From IMG/VR virus record IMGVR_UViG_3300036766_000064, positions 1-60,906 of that record: a DNA stretch of 60,906 bases; one strand, written 5' to 3'. How positions within the stretch are numbered: position 1 is the stretch's first letter; the number at the start of each line of letters is the position of its first letter. The stretch comes from a virus. The translations under genes were made by a program, and so were the position numbers. Below the pieces are notes generated by a model. That model was not told the DNA's origin, did no database searches, and saw nothing but the letters and a program-made list of their open reading frames with translations. Of the stretch, positions 40,792 to 48,217 are shown one piece after another.

Positions 40792-41769
40792 TTACATCAG
40801 CAAGCCAACATACTTCGCCGGGCGCGTAATGGTGACGGCACGCACATGACCCCGGTTGATATCGAAAGCCGAGGCCCCGTATCCGCGCCATTTTTCCTTT
40901 GATTTCATGGAAAAGCGTTCGACGTTGCCAAACCAAATCGAGGGATTGCAACCTGCCGACGCGGCGCACATTCGGCGGTCGGTCTGAACACCGTCAAAGC
41001 CGCCGTTGTACGCCGCATCGCACATGGCCAGCGCATTCGGTCCGATTCCGATGGTCTTTGCCATGCGCAGGTAGCAGGCCCTATTGTCCAGAACCACCGC
41101 GCGCAACTGCATTCGCGCATCGTAACGGTTCTCCCAGGTCCAGCCGGCGAGCTCGGCACGAAACGCGCGCCGCGAATCCGCCCAAGCGTTGAACCGCTCC
41201 GACCCATCCGCCCGATACGCCACGGTTTTCTGCCCGAGCCCGAAGCCGTACTCCCGCGGCGTCTTGAGTTCCACCTTCGGGCTCCAACACTTCGGGTGCG
41301 TCAGGGAAATACACGACTCCTGTTCGACCAGGGCCGCAAGGATCTCGCGGCGCGGATGGTCCGGCCAGAATTTCTCCACTTCCTTGACCAGCGACGGCAG
41401 GTAGAGTTTGGCGCCGACCGGCAGATCCGCGGCGTGACTTCGAGCCGAGAACAGCATGATCAGCCCCACCATCAGGATGCACAGCCCCAAGAACACCAAA
41501 CCGGCCCCTACGGGCTCATCGAGCGCGCGCCGGTAGGCGGCACTCAACCGGGAGCCGTTCGCCAGCACGCGGCGCGACAGGTACACCACCGGCAGGATCA
41601 CGATGCCCCACGCGAGGGAGCGCAGGCGTTCCAGCGTTTCAGCCCCCCCATCGACCTCGGTTTGCATGTACCACAGGAGCACAACGATCGGGAGCATGAT
41701 GCCGCCCCAAAATCGCCAATTCTTGTACCAGTGGAGAATGTCAGTCGCGCGGTGTCCGAACAACTGCAT
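40792..41769 (-). CDS. Membrane-anchored endolysin: three TM segments plus lysozyme-like domain
   Basis: A protein of 325 residues. Hydrophobic segments at about 22-36, 51-66 and 88-107 are followed by a periplasmic-side domain starting near residue 115. That domain has the lysozyme/SLT layout: EILAALVEQES (146-152; Glu in EQES is the probable catalytic acid), REYGFGLGQ (172-180; the GxGQ-type helix start), WENRYDARMQLRAVVLDN, and a CDAAYNGG segment typical of transglycosylases. It would cut the glycan strands of peptidoglycan. The TM part may keep it inactive or make it partly self-releasing. Confidence 0.8.
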   Translation of the reverse strand: MQLFGHRATDILHWYKNWRFWGGIMLPIVVLLWYMQTEVDGGAETLERLRSLAWGIVILPVVYLSRRVLANGSRLSAAYRRALDEPVGAGLVFLGLCILMVGLIMLFSARSHAADLPVGAKLYLPSLVKEVEKFWPDHPRREILAALVEQESCISLTHPKCWSPKVELKTPREYGFGLGQKTVAYRADGSERFNAWADSRRAFRAELAGWTWENRYDARMQLRAVVLDNRACYLRMAKTIGIGPNALAMCDAAYNGGFDGVQTDRRMCAASAGCNPSIWFGNVERFSMKSKEKWRGYGASAFDINRGHVRAVTITRPAKYVGLLM

Positions 41770-41937
41770 GGCATCCTCCGTTGAAATTCATGCCCGGTAG
41801 TGCATCGGGCGCGATCTTCGAGCACCCTTGCCCTGAGAAAACAGGTCAGGCGTCGCACATGAGCCGTTTGCGCGGCTCGACCGAATTGTCCGCAGCGAAT
41901 CAGTCTGGCGAAAGTCGCCGCGGTCCTGCAGGATGGG

Positions 41938-42009
41938 AAGCGCCTGGTGGGATCGAACCACCGACCTCCAGCTTATGAGACTGGCGAGCTGCCCCTGCTC
42001 CAAGGCGCA
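41938..42009 (-). tRNA. tRNA with anticodon CAT (Met-type or Ile2)
   Basis: A minus-strand cloverleaf. Acceptor TGCGCCT/AGGCGCT has six pairs with a mismatch at the outermost pair, then T8. The D stem is GAGC/GCTC, the anticodon stem CCAGT/GCTGG with loop CTCATAA, the variable loop AGGTC, and the T stem GGTGG/CCACC with TTCGATC. CCA is not encoded. It lacks the three G-C pairs of initiator tRNA, so it is an elongator Met tRNA or an Ile tRNA modified at C34. It lies between the HNH-like and endolysin genes. The 168 bases to the endolysin start show no other gene. Confidence 0.88.
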
Positions 42010-42023
42010 CCAAATCAAAGAAT

Positions 42024-42455
42024 TCAGCGCCGCCTAGTGACTGGAAACGCCAATCTATTTTTGTCACGATATTTGATTGCCCCGGTTTCCCGTAGCAGAT
42101 CAAATTCGTCCTCACTAAGTACGTCATCGCGGGGTTCTTTCGACGATCCCCACATCAGCGCATCCAAATACGCTTGGTGTTCTCGCGCTGCTTTGTCCGT
42201 ATTGCGCTTACGCTTGAGATTTCCAGCGGTCCGCATATTTTCCTGCGCGGTACCCTTGTAGATATTGCCAAGGGCGTATGATCCAGCGTCACCGTTACGG
42301 CACATTTGCAGATCGCCCGGCCGACTTCCACGCCTGCCAAGATCATCTCCCCACCACGCCAACCATTCATCGAAGGTTAATTCCCACGCAATACCACGAC
42401 TCTTGCTTCCGGATCGTTGATTTGAGAACTTAACTCGCGCAACTTTCGGGTTCAT
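42024..42455 (-). CDS. HNH-like endonuclease family protein (143 aa)
   Basis: A protein of 143 residues from ATG 42455 (GGAGACTC upstream). RGIAWELTFDEWLAWW, then LQMCRNGDAGSYALGNIYKGTAQENM (about 58-83) is the C..G.Y.LGNI......N signature of phage HNH-type homing nucleases and related NUMOD-like proteins. Classical His residues are not obvious, so the nuclease may be degenerate. A longer frame would start upstream of a terminator and is rejected. Next to a tRNA, as homing genes often are. Confidence 0.6.
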   Translation of the reverse strand: MNPKVARVKFSNQRSGSKSRGIAWELTFDEWLAWWGDDLGRRGSRPGDLQMCRNGDAGSYALGNIYKGTAQENMRTAGNLKRKRNTDKAAREHQAYLDALMWGSSKEPRDDVLSEDEFDLLRETGAIKYRDKNRLAFPVTRRR

Positions 42456-42470
42456 GAGTCTCCAAAATGC

Positions 42471-42499
42471 AAAAACCCCGGTAGCCTTCGATCCGAGGT
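42471..42499 (-). terminator. Terminator upstream of the late region
   Basis: On the minus strand ACCTCGG, an 11-base loop, CCGGGGT, followed by TTTT: a 7-bp stem with one G-U. It lies between the Q-like gene (42574-42954) and everything late (HNH, tRNA, lysis, packaging, head, tail), the place where an antiterminator would act. Confidence 0.65.
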
Positions 42500-42573
42500 T
42501 ATATTCCGTTGGACAATAGAACGCCCAACCCATTTTTTAAGTGTCCCATACACTCGCTTCGCGTGTCAACCCC

Positions 42574-42954
42574 TCAATAGAAATCATTTTTCCTCAATTT
42601 CTGGCCTATCTTTTCCCGCGCACGCAGGTACACAACCTCCACAGGCTCCCGAAACTGGTACACGGATTCAAGGTGCACCGAGGAGACCGCCATGCGCTCA
42701 ATGGGAGAACATCCATCCAACGCGGCCTCGATCACCTGGATAGACCTCCACCCAGCCTCATCCTCGATTTCCTTGTGTACGTCACGGTATCCCCCGGTCC
42801 CGCCCCCTACAAAGCCTACGGTCTGCCCGTAACCGAGTTTCAGGGAGGGGCGCCGCATCCACTTCGCCCATTCATGCAGGTAGGTTTCCACCCACTCGAA
42901 TTCATCCGTGGTTGTCTCGATTGACTCCCCGTACTGCCTATAGAACACTGCCAT
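42574..42954 (-). CDS. Q/RinA-like late transcription regulator candidate (126 aa)
   Basis: A protein of 126 residues from ATG 42954. The C-terminal half, VIEAALDGCSPIERMAVSSVHLESVYQFREPVEVVYLRAREKIGQKL (about 70-120), resembles the sigma-like helical part of phage antitermination Q/ArpU/RinA-type proteins, where (L/I)SPxER and VY.FR..  recur. The N-terminal half has WAKWMRRPSLKLGYG. Position directly before a terminator and the late genes fits an antiterminator or late activator. Family named with moderate confidence. Confidence 0.6.
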   Translation of the reverse strand: MAVFYRQYGESIETTTDEFEWVETYLHEWAKWMRRPSLKLGYGQTVGFVGGGTGGYRDVHKEIEDEAGWRSIQVIEAALDGCSPIERMAVSSVHLESVYQFREPVEVVYLRAREKIGQKLRKNDFY

Positions 42955-43156
42955 TTTTATTGTTCTCCGCGTACAGCATTTCACCGATCGCCAGCACCAT
43001 TCTTCTACCCTCGTCCGTCAATCTTTCGTCGTAGTACGAGACGGCGAGGTACTTGTGTCCGAACCAGTGATCCTCTTTCATCTTTCTCAGGTTCACGGGC
43101 TCCATCGGCTCGGATATCATCGATCCGAGCGAGCAGGTAGGATGGTCGCGGCTCAT
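42938..43156 (-). CDS. Hypothetical regulator-linked protein (72 aa)
   Basis: A protein of 72 residues (MSRDHPTCSLGSMISEPMEPVNLRKMKEDHWFGHKYLAVSYYDERLTDEGRRM...), overlapping the Q-like gene by 17 bases. No family recognised. The 159-base gap upstream (43157-43315) is AT-rich and may hold a promoter, but I see no convincing consensus. Confidence 0.5.
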   Translation of the reverse strand: MSRDHPTCSLGSMISEPMEPVNLRKMKEDHWFGHKYLAVSYYDERLTDEGRRMVLAIGEMLYAENNKNGSVL

Positions 43157-43315
43157 CGGTGAATCCAGTTGAATGCCCGCCGTAACAGGTCATACATAGG
43201 CCAGACTCCGGCCCTTGCATGACTTATTGATGCCAAGTGCGTTGTACGATATTTGAAGATTGCCCAACGTAGCATAACCCGCTCACTGTATTTCTAATCA
43301 AATAAATTCCGCAAG

Positions 43316-43528
43316 TCATCGTTCGTGGAGCCGTGAGAATATGCGTCTAAGTATATAACTTCTGGCCAAGGACACCACCGTAAAGGCAACCGTAATCGCA
43401 ATGTTCTGGTCAAGGCGTACCGCAAGCCCAAGCGCGGGGAATACGATCAGCTGCGCACCGAAAGCTATCCCCATGCCAATGACGATATTGGCGATGGATT
43501 CGATCAGGGATTGCAGCCGGGATTGCAT
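43316..43528 (-). CDS. DUF7220-type small membrane protein (70 aa)
   Basis: A protein of 70 residues: MQSRLQSLIESIANIVIGMGIAFGAQLIVFPALGL, then a second hydrophobic stretch and RSYILRRIFSRLHE. This pattern (S-x-x-E-x-x-x-N-x-x-x-G..., VFP.FGL, two TM, basic tail) is one I associate with a widespread phage membrane protein family, DUF7220. Role unknown. The ATG overlaps the methyltransferase stop by one base. Confidence 0.7.
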   Translation of the reverse strand: MQSRLQSLIESIANIVIGMGIAFGAQLIVFPALGLAVRLDQNIAITVAFTVVSLARSYILRRIFSRLHER

Positions 43529-44526
43529 TAGGCGACCTCGGTTTCTTCCGCAATAAACTCAATGCTCTGCTGCAATTCAATGACCTTGCCGGCATATGCC
43601 GCTTGCACATTTTTCTCGGCTTGCCGGTAATAACTCGGCTTGAGTTCTATGCCAATACCCTTGCGGCCAGCGCAGATTGCGCCATAGACCTCGGAGCCGA
43701 CCCCCATGAACGGCGTCAACACGGTTTCGCCGGGATTCGACCACAGCACCATCACCCGGTCGATCACGTCAAGCTGCAGCGGGTGGACATGCTTCTCGTC
43801 CTCTGAATCACGCGCCGCCTTGAACGGCAACACGCGACCAATACGAATATCATCCCAAAACGCAGAGGCGTAGTTCCGCCAAATCCAATGCGAGTAGCGG
43901 TTCTCGATCTGGTTTCCTTTCCATCCGCGGTACGGCAGGAGTTCGCTTGGCATCTTGCGCGCCCCGGCGTATTCGTCTAATCCGGTCGGGTGCGTGATCG
44001 GAACTGGATTCTCGCCATGCCTGCGGAACACCAGCAAGTAATCCGCGCTGGCAACGCTACAACGCGACGAGTCGTCAACAATGGTTTTGTGCGCGAGGTT
44101 CTTTGCCATCGTCCGATTGCGGACGGCGAGAGGTTCTTTCCATATCGCATAGCGGGCAATGTAGTTCCATCCCTCTTTTTCGTGCAGCCGGATAATGTCT
44201 CCGGGAAAGTCGATCAGATGATCTTTGCCGCAGTTCCCGCTTGGCACGTCCATGCAATGCACGGCAGTCATGCGCCCCGGCATCGTGATCCTTGCGAGTT
44301 CGCGCACTACGAAAGCGTAATGAGAAAAGAATTCGTCGTAACTCTTGCAGTTGGATAAATCTCTTTCGCTTGACGAATAGGTAAATAAACCACCCCCCGA
44401 TGTTGCAAATGGAGGCGAGTACACGGATAGATGGATGGATTGATCCGGTATGCTCGCCATCACATCAATCGCGTCACCATTGTAGATACAATATTTGTCC
44501 GTCAGTTTTTGATCATGCACAAGCAT
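43528..44526 (-). CDS. DNA methyltransferase, N4/N6 amino type (332 aa)
   Basis: A protein of 332 residues. Catalytic motif IV is SPPF (in HLSVYSPPFATSGGG, about residues 32-46). The SAM-binding region is near the C-terminus (VLTPFMGVGSEVYGAICAGRKGIGIELKPSYYRQAEKNV, about 272-310), so it is a beta-class amino-methyltransferase making N4-methylcytosine or N6-methyladenine. No restriction gene is near. It lies in the DNA-metabolism operon and probably protects or marks phage DNA. Confidence 0.85.
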   Translation of the reverse strand: MLVHDQKLTDKYCIYNGDAIDVMASIPDQSIHLSVYSPPFATSGGGLFTYSSSERDLSNCKSYDEFFSHYAFVVRELARITMPGRMTAVHCMDVPSGNCGKDHLIDFPGDIIRLHEKEGWNYIARYAIWKEPLAVRNRTMAKNLAHKTIVDDSSRCSVASADYLLVFRRHGENPVPITHPTGLDEYAGARKMPSELLPYRGWKGNQIENRYSHWIWRNYASAFWDDIRIGRVLPFKAARDSEDEKHVHPLQLDVIDRVMVLWSNPGETVLTPFMGVGSEVYGAICAGRKGIGIELKPSYYRQAEKNVQAAYAGKVIELQQSIEFIAEETEVA

Positions 44527-44566
44527 TGTTCTGCTCCCTTAAAAATGGGATTTATATTAACTTCCG

Positions 44567-44824
44567 TCACTCCGCAGGTTCATAGGTAGCCGCGAAAATG
44601 TCGGGTTTGCATGGGTAATACTCGCCCTGCACACCGCGAATAATCCAGTCGCCCTCACTCGCGCGCATGTTTCCCTCCCTTGTGTGAATGATGATGCTGT
44701 GATTCGGCTCAAATTCATTTACCGGAGCATCAATATCACCAGCACAGAACTCCGCCGCTTGTTTGAGCGTTTCTTTCGTGAACTGAAATGCCTCAATTAC
44801 TACTGGTTTTTTACGAAATTTCAT
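44567..44824 (-). CDS. PGDYG-like phage protein (85 aa)
   Basis: A protein of 85 residues starting MKFRKKPVVIEAFQFT, with HTREGNMRASEGDWIIRGVQGEYYPCKPDIFAATYEP. This KKPVVIEA...GDWIIRG..GE.Y.C.PDIF pattern is very common in phages of Gram-negative hosts and belongs to the PGDYG-type group; function not known. The 99-base gap upstream holds a copy of a repeated element (44840-44859). Confidence 0.75.
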   Translation of the reverse strand: MKFRKKPVVIEAFQFTKETLKQAAEFCAGDIDAPVNEFEPNHSIIIHTREGNMRASEGDWIIRGVQGEYYPCKPDIFAATYEPAE

Positions 44825-44923
44825 TTTGAATATCCTAGGTAGTTAAATATGTAATTCCCCTAAATAGGCGGCGCATCAATCCAGAGCCACATTGACCGCA
44901 CGAAACGCTATGCTTTTTCCAAT

Positions 44924-46318
44924 CTATAGCCATGCAGGAACCTCTACCGGCTTGGTAAATGGCACGCTGCGTTCGATTCTTTCGGCTTCGTGCATGTGCT
45001 TGACCAACTCTGAAAACATCTTGTCCGCCGCCGCGGATTTGCGTTGCAGATTCTTGAGTACCTGCTGCTCGCCCTCAGTGGTCACAATGTCCACGCGCAC
45101 CGGTTTAGTCTGACCGAAACGCCAGCAACGGCGAACCCCCTGGTAGTGCTGCTCATAACTGTGGGACGGAAAAAAGGTAACGTGTGCGCAGTGTTGCAGG
45201 TTCAATCCCCATGCGCCTATTTTCGGCTTCGTGATAAGGACGCGCTCGTCGCCGTGCGCGAAGTTAATCAGCTTTCGTTCTTTTTCTTCGTCGGAATCCT
45301 TGCCGCTCACCTGCACCGCATCCGGTATTAGCTTGGCGAGTAGATCGCCCTCGTCGTTGAGGTGACACCAGACTAATGCAGGTTGTCCGGTATCAACGAG
45401 TTCCGCGACCTTTTCGCATCGTTCGGTAACGGTGCGGCGGCGTTCGTCGCGTTGCTCTTTCAAGCCCACGGCAGGCAATGAAAATAGCATTCCATCAGCC
45501 AGCGTCGAAGCTGATACGAGATATTCCTTCTCGATCAGCGGCGGCAGAATGAATCTTGAGTCATCGAATCCGAGGTCGGAAGGCTTACGCGTGGCTCGCG
45601 CCCATGAGCAAACCCAACGCCAGAACGGGACTTCCGCATGGCCCTTGAGTCGCCATTTGGCGCCATCATCCAGTTGCGCACAGTTCGCGCCGTGGTGCCG
45701 ATTCGTCATTGCCTTGATCGTGTTGCCCTGATCATTTTTGAAGAACCGCGACAACATGTCCATGTAGCCAAGCTCTCCTAGCGCCTCGCTGCTTGTCCCG
45801 AGTTCGATGTAATCATTTGGCGCGGCGGTCGCGGTCGCCAATAACCGATATTCCATCTTGCGCATAAACTCAGTGATCTGCGATTTTCGCGTACCGTCAA
45901 AGTTTTTCAGGATGCTCGACTCATCGCACACACACCCGGCGAAGTCATTGGGATTGAAGTAGTGCAGGCGTTCGTAGTTCGTGACATTGATACCGGGATA
46001 GACTTTTCCATCCATCGTGCGGTGCGCTTCGATGCCGAATTTATCGGCCTCGGCAATCGTCTGGAATGACACCGCCAGCGGCGTCAGAATCAACACGGGC
46101 CTGTTCGTATGCCTGACCACGTTCTCCGCCCAAACCAAAAACTGCGGGGTCTTGCCAAGCCCGCAATCCTCGAACAAAGCGCCGCGTCCTTTGCGAATCG
46201 ACCAATCGACCAGCGATTCCTGAAAATCGAAAAGGAAATCAGGCATCCAAACCGGATCAAACCCGGACATGCTGCCAAGCTGCGTCTTGCGATCAATAAA
46301 ATCAACGTAGTCCATCAT
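44924..46318 (-). CDS. SNF2-like superfamily 2 helicase (464 aa)
   Basis: A protein of 464 residues from ATG 46318 (ATGA overlap with the gene upstream). Motif I is EDCGLGKTPQFL, motif II CDESS (a DEAD variant), motif III LLATATAAPND, and the C-terminal half has motif VI in QGVRRCWRFGQTKPVRV, the RxGQ form of SNF2-type ATPases. It probably remodels or translocates on DNA during replication or recombination. SNF2-like phage helicases often lie next to methyltransferase genes, as here. Confidence 0.85.
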   Translation of the reverse strand: MMDYVDFIDRKTQLGSMSGFDPVWMPDFLFDFQESLVDWSIRKGRGALFEDCGLGKTPQFLVWAENVVRHTNRPVLILTPLAVSFQTIAEADKFGIEAHRTMDGKVYPGINVTNYERLHYFNPNDFAGCVCDESSILKNFDGTRKSQITEFMRKMEYRLLATATAAPNDYIELGTSSEALGELGYMDMLSRFFKNDQGNTIKAMTNRHHGANCAQLDDGAKWRLKGHAEVPFWRWVCSWARATRKPSDLGFDDSRFILPPLIEKEYLVSASTLADGMLFSLPAVGLKEQRDERRRTVTERCEKVAELVDTGQPALVWCHLNDEGDLLAKLIPDAVQVSGKDSDEEKERKLINFAHGDERVLITKPKIGAWGLNLQHCAHVTFFPSHSYEQHYQGVRRCWRFGQTKPVRVDIVTTEGEQQVLKNLQRKSAAADKMFSELVKHMHEAERIERSVPFTKPVEVPAWL

Positions 46319-46617
46319 GCCGCCCTGATCCTGTGGAACTCGAATGCCCACGCAAGGTAACGCTCATGCGCCTTGAGCCAAGCAGATTCGTATCCTTCGC
46401 GCCCCAAATGTGCGCGGGTGAAAATAGCGTGACAGGCGGGGCACCCGGCTACTGCGAATACGGGATTTGATTTGTGTCCGATACCTCGCCCATGCCGCAG
46501 GAGGTCTGAATGGCAAGGAACGGATGGATGATTCCCGCAACCATCGGCACCGAGTAAGAGACAGCATGGCGCGTCGTGGGCAATATCCAAAAGTTGCCGG
46601 TCTGTGTGGTCGGTCAT
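46315..46617 (-). CDS. DUF1364-like HNH-type nuclease domain protein (100 aa)
   Basis: A protein of 100 residues from ATG 46617 (overlaps preceding stop). CCLLLGADGCGNHPSVPCHSDLLRHGRGIGHKSNPVFAVAGCPACHAIFT has the Cys pairs, H.....G.G.K..D/N and CxxCH of the DUF1364 zinc nuclease-like family found in lambdoid nin-type regions. Its neighbours NinB and RusA support a recombination role. Confidence 0.75.
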   Translation of the reverse strand: MTDHTDRQLLDIAHDAPCCLLLGADGCGNHPSVPCHSDLLRHGRGIGHKSNPVFAVAGCPACHAIFTRAHLGREGYESAWLKAHERYLAWAFEFHRIRAA

Positions 46618-46802
46618 AAATCCAACTGTGGTGATCGTTTCTCGATGGTTTTCCAGAACGCGGCAGGCGCAAGCCAAACGCGCTCATCCGCACTTTTTTC
46701 CTCACGACCGCAGGCCGCGCATTTCCTTGAATAGACCGTAATCCCCATTGTCTTGTTCAAATGATCACTGTTTCCGACGATACCACCGCACGGACAAATC
46801 AT
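46614..46802 (-). CDS. Small zinc-finger protein (62 aa)
   Basis: A protein of 62 residues with MICPCGG and, 24 residues later, KCAACGRE: two CxC/CxxC knuckles forming one likely zinc ribbon, followed by a helix. Overlaps both neighbours by four bases. It may bind nucleic acid; no family name. Confidence 0.65.
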   Translation of the reverse strand: MICPCGGIVGNSDHLNKTMGITVYSRKCAACGREEKSADERVWLAPAAFWKTIEKRSPQLDL

Positions 46803-47140
46803 GCTGCCCTCGCATACGCTTCAATAGGTGGTTGAGTCGGATCGCTCCAAACAATTCCGTGTTCGGCGCCAAACGCGAACATCAGCTCGATCAACTCGCT
46901 CATTTCCTTTTTCTTCATCCGACTAGTCGAGATGCCGAGCACCACGAATCCACCCCAAATACCCTTTGCGATTCGTTGCTCCCGTTTCAACCCGGCGGTC
47001 ATCATCGTTTTCCAATCCTCCGGCGTGAGCCATTGCAACTCACCATCTACCAGCCATTGAAGTTGCTTGCTGATATCCGTCAGCATCGGCCACATACGCG
47101 AATTCTGGTCAAGCGTTCTCGGCGGGTCGGCAATCTCCAT
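46799..47140 (-). CDS. ninB: NinB/Orf-like recombination mediator (113 aa)
   Basis: A protein of 113 residues. RTLDQNSRMWPMLTDISKQLQW (8-29), LTPEDWKTMMTAGL (38-51), GGFVVLGISTSRMKKKEMSELIELMFAFGAEHGIVWSDP (63-101) are the hallmarks of NinB. In lambda this protein (Orf) binds SSB and single-stranded DNA and helps load recombinase. It overlaps rusA (TGATG), so it is co-translated with the resolvase. Confidence 0.9.
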   Translation of the reverse strand: MEIADPPRTLDQNSRMWPMLTDISKQLQWLVDGELQWLTPEDWKTMMTAGLKREQRIAKGIWGGFVVLGISTSRMKKKEMSELIELMFAFGAEHGIVWSDPTQPPIEAYARAA

Positions 47141-47484
47141 CAGATATATCCAATCTCGACCGCGAGCAGTCCGTGCTTTTCGATAACGCCCCTACGTATT
47201 TCCAATCGGTCGAATTGGTTGTCGTCCTCGATCACGCCGACATGCTGCAGGGCATCGAGGATCGCTTTCCAAAGATTGTCCAGATCGCGCCGACGGGCGT
47301 CCGGCGGGCAGGCAATGACCTCGATGTATAGCCGCCCCTTCATCTTGCGAACCCTGGCGTTGTGGCAGGCTACAAAGACCTCCTTGCGGTACGCCAATCC
47401 CTCGGCACCAATCCGCATTGATCCATTGCGATTGCGCTGCCAGTAGTGATTCACACTCGGCGGGTACGGCAGACGAAACATCAC
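47140..47484 (-). CDS. rusA: RusA Holliday-junction resolvase (114 aa)
   Basis: A protein of 114 residues with LPYPPSVNHYWQ near the start and CPPDARRRDLDNLWKAILDALQHVGVIEDDNQFDRLEIRRG (about 59-99). The acidic residues in RRRDLDN and EDDNQ form the metal site of RusA nucleases. It cuts four-way DNA junctions made in recombination-dependent replication and prepares DNA for packaging. Two ATGs (47484, 47481) are equally possible. Confidence 0.93.
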   Translation of the reverse strand: MMFRLPYPPSVNHYWQRNRNGSMRIGAEGLAYRKEVFVACHNARVRKMKGRLYIEVIACPPDARRRDLDNLWKAILDALQHVGVIEDDNQFDRLEIRRGVIEKHGLLAVEIGYI

Positions 47485-47501
47485 GCCACCCCCATTGTTT
47501 T

Positions 47502-47521
47502 GGGACTTATATACTTAACTC
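47502..47521 (+). repeat. Imperfect inverted repeat flanking the adenine methyltransferase, left arm
   Basis: Plus-strand GGGACTTATATACTTAACTC. The right arm, 48239-48258, matches it on the other strand at 18 of 20 positions. A third, weaker copy (16 of 20) lies at 44840-44859. The left arm sits in the 73-base gap between rusA and the methyltransferase. Confidence 0.6.
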
Positions 47522-47557
47522 CACTAACCGATTCAACGGCTTGGCTAGTGGGCTTCA

Positions 47558-48217
47558 TCACGCGAACATCCGGGCTTGCCGCTGCGCGTTTTCGATACGC
47601 TGGCAGGCGATGTCGAAGTAGCGCGGATCAATCTCGATCCCGATGAACTTGCGGCTTAAATCCATGCACGCCACGCCAGTCGTGCCGCTGCCCATGAAGG
47701 GGTCGAGGATGGTTTGCGGGTTGCCTGCTTTCTCGATGCACCATTTCATTAAGGCTTCCGGCTTTTGTGTCGGATGCTCTTTCGCAATCTTCGTGTTTAT
47801 GTAAGCATCAGTCCTTGCCATGTCGAAGATGGAAACTTGCCCGCTGAGGTTTGTCCACGCCATTTCGCCGTCGGTCATTAGCGACCGTTGAACTTTATTC
47901 CAAACAAGCCACTTCGATTTAGCTGGGAGTGGAAAGTAATTTCCGCCCCAAATAATAGATACATTCGCGGCGGCAATAACAAGTTTCAATAATTCTTCGT
48001 TTGGTGGCGCTGAGTCCCAATCTGTTGAGTCATACTTTTTCCAATAGCCACCATTTGAAACTCTGCCAGCTACAGCCATGTCAGTCTGCTGCTTATCGTA
48101 GCCAATCCCATACGGCGGATCAGTAATGACGCAATCCACCTTCGGCAGCGTCGGCAGAATCTCAAGGCAATCACCGAGATACAGCGTCGCATTTCCGATG
48201 ACCACGGGGCTATTCAT
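47558..48217 (-). CDS. DNA adenine-type methyltransferase, DPPY (219 aa)
   Basis: A protein of 219 residues: motif IV DPPYGIGY (33-40) and a C-terminal motif X/I region HPTQKPEALMKWCIEKAG then ILDPFMGSGTTGVACMDLSRKFIGIEIDPRYFDIACQRI. This beta-class order and DPPY indicate N6-adenine methylation (or N4-cytosine less often). No cognate nuclease is nearby, so it is an orphan enzyme, probably to evade host restriction. Flanked by inverted repeats (47502-47521 and 48239-48258). Confidence 0.9.
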   Translation of the reverse strand: MNSPVVIGNATLYLGDCLEILPTLPKVDCVITDPPYGIGYDKQQTDMAVAGRVSNGGYWKKYDSTDWDSAPPNEELLKLVIAAANVSIIWGGNYFPLPAKSKWLVWNKVQRSLMTDGEMAWTNLSGQVSIFDMARTDAYINTKIAKEHPTQKPEALMKWCIEKAGNPQTILDPFMGSGTTGVACMDLSRKFIGIEIDPRYFDIACQRIENAQRQARMFA

